DNA of 42,334 nucleotides from Fidelibacterota bacterium (lineage in GTDB: Bacteria > Pseudomonadota > Alphaproteobacteria > Rhodospirillales > Rhodospirillaceae). Below are positions 42,010 through 42,334 of this stretch, one piece after another. Position numbers and translations under genes: made by a program. The stretch covers positions 1 to 42,334 of the forward strand of contig CANJRA010000020.1 in the NCBI GenBank assembly GCA_947476625.1, read 5' to 3'. Every line of letters starts with the position of its first letter. The stretch's first letter is position 1. The notes beneath the pieces were generated by a model. It was not told where the DNA came from. It was given only the letters and a program-made list of their open reading frames with translations, and did not search any database.

Positions 42010-42129
42010 AGATGCGCCTGGATTTATGGGGATACCCTTGGACAAAGGGGTCCCCAAAAACCCCCGATTGGGTCAGTGTTACGTGATCACACGTTTGGGT
42101 CCTGTTGCGAGTTCGGGGGTTCCTTGGCC

Positions 42130-42255
42130 ATGTCTCTAAAGAAAGACCTTGCTACCCTTATTACTAAGCACGGTTATGACGACGTCTTCGCAGCTTTAGT
42201 GACCTTGCCCGCGCGCAGCGTCTCCCTTGACGCAGTGACTATGCTGCCAGGCTGA
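42130..42255 (+). CDS. Short hypothetical frame, probably cut by an IS
   Basis: 41 codons starting MSLKKDLATLITKHGYDDVF and ending just past the end of the transposase gene on the other strand. The start is protein-like (amphipathic helix), while the end runs into IS sequence. It may be the N-terminus of a gene of the second element interrupted by the IS. Only GGGGG at 42113-42117 is near as a ribosome site, and it is distant. Confidence 0.35.
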   Translation: MSLKKDLATLITKHGYDDVFAALVTLPARSVSLDAVTMLPG

Positions 42256-42334
42256 TTTTCCTGGCAAGCCATTTTTGTTCGAACGCCATGGGACTGGCAT
42301 AACCCAGCGTCGAATGGAGCCGTCGGTGATTGTA
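42239..42334 (-). CDS. IS3-family transposase OrfB, C-terminal end only
   Basis: The last 31 residues are visible before the window ends: YNHRRLHSTLGYASPMAFEQ and KWLARKISLAA. YNxxRxHSxLGYxSPxxFE is the diagnostic C-terminus of IS3-family DDE transposases, which cut and join DNA in the cytoplasm. The catalytic residues lie beyond the window. The IS end must be just left of 42239; I cannot identify its inverted repeat. Confidence 0.88.
   Translation of the reverse strand, partial: YNHRRLHSTLGYASPMAFEQKWLARKISLAA

Overview
The window looks like part of an alphaproteobacterial chromosome: moderately GC-rich, with MHS/MFS, RND, FecCD and biotin-carboxylase families typical of that group. This assignment is inferred from gene content only. 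It contains two different kinds of DNA. Positions 1 to 11360 are the right part of an integrated element that ends at a displaced 3' fragment of tRNA-Glu(UUC). The element carries a tyrosine integrase, a coiled-coil protein of unknown function, an excisionase-like regulator and a primase-helicase, all on the minus strand. That gene set resembles phage satellites or small integrative elements. Its left end lies outside the window.

The element's cargo is a tightly coupled four-gene operon at 554-5248, visibly AT-richer than its surroundings. The genes encode a two-TM protein whose C-terminus resembles the GrpE head, an Hsp70 with no helical lid, a membrane-anchored TerB protein with a DjlA-like layout and a J-like tail lacking HPD, and an M48-type HEXXH metallopeptidase. 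I read it as a membrane-tethered, dedicated Hsp70 chaperone-protease module. It is the best candidate for an undescribed, possibly defensive, system. It is bracketed by an exact 19-bp direct repeat, one copy of which lies in an IS5-type transposase remnant.

Positions 11361 to about 41940 look like host chromosome. First comes a catabolic region: MHS transporter, TetR regulator, acyl-CoA ligase, a 3-methylcrotonyl/geranyl-CoA-type carboxylase (both subunits), a MaoC hydratase and a CitE-type lyase. It parallels the ligase-carboxylase-hydratase-lyase logic of leucine or acyclic terpene degradation. Next come exported proteins: an unknown protein, a DUF1592/DUF1588/DUF1585 cytochrome-like protein, a DUF1552 Tat protein, a COG4315 lipoprotein, a cytochrome/propeller protein, a small secreted protein and a Rossmann protein with a signal peptide. 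A related 16-bp dyad precedes three of these transcription units, suggesting one regulon. Further right are two membrane proteins, decayed fragments (fliN, DUF3649/DUF3325-like), a PQQ dehydrogenase fused to cytochrome c, and an RND efflux pair.

At 41928-41942 a fecCD-type permease gene loses its 5' part exactly at 15 bp identical to the tRNA-Glu 3' end. The DNA beyond is probably a second integrated element, and it reaches an IS3-family transposase at the window edge. All family calls are by reading translated motifs; no database was searched.
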